NCBI RefSeq assembly: GCF_026239555.1
Contig: NZ_JAPIVP010000002.1
Location: 1 to 64,000 of the forward strand
DNA: 64,000 nucleotides
Direction of reading: 5' to 3'
Origin: Pedobacter sp. PF22-3
Lineage (GTDB): Bacteria > Bacteroidota > Bacteroidia > Sphingobacteriales > Sphingobacteriaceae
The position numbers were made by a program, and so were the translations under genes. This document shows, one piece after another, positions 63,148-64,000 of this stretch (position 1 is its first letter; the number at the start of each line of letters is the position of its first letter). Below the pieces are notes generated by a model that had not been told where the DNA came from, did no database searches, and saw only the letters and a list, made by a program, of their open reading frames with translations.

Positions 63148-64000
63148 TTAATACTTCAACCTATTTTTTCTCCAGTCCGAACTGCTTTTAACCACCTCGC
63201 CACTTAATTTTATATCGCTTTTTTCGAATAGTTTTGCAGCAATTACAGCGGCAATCAATGCTTCTGTTTCATCCTGTTTCTTTAAACTTTCTGCTGTAAA
63301 GTATTTACCAACAAAGTGTGTATCGAATTTACCTGTTTTAAAAGCCTCGTGCTGCATTACAAATTTACCAAAACCCAAAGTAGTTTCTATCCCCGTAATA
63401 TCATATTCTTCAATTGCCCTTACCATTCGCGCTATAGCTTCTTCCCTATCTTTTCCATAGGTAATCAGTTTTGCAATCATCGGATCGTAATAAATCGGTA
63501 TTTCCATGCCCTGCTCAAAGCCATCATCTACCCTTACCCCATTGCCTTTAGGCGTACTGTAAGTGTGCAAAGTTCCTATATCAGGCAGAAAATTATTGGC
63601 AGGATCTTCTGCATAAACCCTAAGTTCGATGGCGTGCCCACTTATTTTTAAGTCATCCTGGCTAAAACTCAATTTTTCGCCTGATGCAATTTTTATCTGC
63701 TCTTTTACCAGATCTAGCCCTGTAATCAGCTCTGTTACCGGATGCTCTACCTGCAGGCGTGTATTCATTTCGAGGAAAAAGAAATCAAGATTTTCATCTA
63801 AAATAAACTCTACCGTACCAGCTCCTGTATAATTTACAGAACGGGCTACATCTACCGCACATTTGCCCATTTTTTGCCTGATTTCTTCAGTCAGCACAGC
63901 TGATGGAGCTTCCTCAACCACTTTTTGATGCCGGCGCTGCACAGAACACTCACGCTCAAACAAATGCACAATATTGCCATGGGTATCGCCTAAAACCTGT
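63148..64000 (-). CDS. Biotin carboxylase subunit (C-terminal part, cut by window edge)
   Basis: The frame stays open to the window end, so the 5' part of the gene lies outside. The visible ~283 residues form the ATP-grasp C-half and biotin carboxylase C domain: CSVQRRHQKVVEEAPS, FFLEMNTRLQVEHPVTELITGLDLVKEQI, HAIELRVYAEDP and DPMIAKLITYGKDREEAIARM. It carboxylates biotin for an acyl-CoA carboxylase. The C-terminal tail past residue 240 extends beyond classic AccC and fits the propionyl/methylcrotonyl type as well, so I do not assign accC. Confidence 0.9.
   Translation of the reverse strand, partial: QVLGDTHGNIVHLFERECSVQRRHQKVVEEAPSAVLTEEIRQKMGKCAVDVARSVNYTGAGTVEFILDENLDFFFLEMNTRLQVEHPVTELITGLDLVKEQIKIASGEKLSFSQDDLKISGHAIELRVYAEDPANNFLPDIGTLHTYSTPKGNGVRVDDGFEQGMEIPIYYDPMIAKLITYGKDREEAIARMVRAIEEYDITGIETTLGFGKFVMQHEAFKTGKFDTHFVGKYFTAESLKKQDETEALIAAVIAAKLFEKSDIKLSGEVVKSSSDWRKNRLKY

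Overview
The window looks like chromosomal DNA of a Bacteroidota bacterium, most likely a Sphingobacteriaceae member close to Pedobacter. Grounds: low GC, TTA/AAA-rich codon use, promoter-like TAnnTTTG (-7) elements instead of TATAAT, a SusC-like TonB receptor, GH78 and DUF1080 degradative proteins, monomeric isocitrate dehydrogenase, and long intergenic stretches filled with dispersed hairpin repeats. No phage, integrase, transposase gene, CRISPR array or rRNA was seen.

Layout. 0.1-2.6 kb: tRNA-Phe, then a two-gene membrane Fe-S oxidoreductase (HdrE/C-like plus HdrB-like). 2.6-3.75 kb: a gene-free cluster of dispersed repeats. 3.8-10.1 kb: small conserved proteins, an AsmA-family protein, MtgA, a DUF1080 lipoprotein and an SDR. 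10.2-10.6 kb: remnant of a DUF4143 ATPase gene. 10.7-11.8 kb: rpsF-rpsR-rplI. 12-16.2 kb: a secreted protein, an AraC regulator, dnaX with an internal A10 run, and an acidic protein. 16.2-17.3 kb: a second repeat cluster whose elements are inverted copies of those at 2.6-3.75 kb. 17.3-19.6 kb: icd. 19.7-20.4 kb: a third repeat cluster. 20.4-23 kb: two tandem ankyrin genes, the second ending in a SHOCT-like motif. 24.3-27.8 kb: a PQQ-type sugar dehydrogenase lipoprotein and a TonB receptor. 27.8-31.5 kb: ssb, small proteins, and an overlapping three-gene alkylation-repair operon (AraC-MGMT, a free Ada zinc domain, AlkB).

33.5-53.2 kb is an exopolysaccharide island. It holds a 1445-residue hybrid kinase, a single-domain response regulator coupled to an initiating sugar transferase that carries a pseudo-receiver domain, a second hybrid kinase, and then flippase, glycosyltransferases, O-antigen ligase/polymerase, Wzz with a degenerate BY-kinase-like domain, and a half-size TolC-like protein. 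A 29-codon membrane smORF sits inside the operon. A 17-bp perfect palindrome lies in the divergent intergenic region at 44.65 kb.

53.5-64 kb: a frameshifted GNAT gene, a META lipoprotein, a BrkB-family protein, ohr/ohrR with a near-perfect 37-bp operator-like palindrome, an OM barrel, a TPR protein, a DUF4268 protein, a GH78 rhamnosidase, riboflavin synthase, and the C-terminal part of a biotin carboxylase cut by the window edge.

The most notable signals are: (i) the A10 run in dnaX, where a slip in either direction gives an almost immediate stop and a gamma-sized product; (ii) a ~245-bp dispersed non-coding element in four copies, plus other repeat families; (iii) the receiver/pseudo-receiver/sugar-transferase arrangement in the polysaccharide island; (iv) several gene remnants (LuxR/DUF4199 deletion fusion, DUF4143 tail, frameshifted GNAT).
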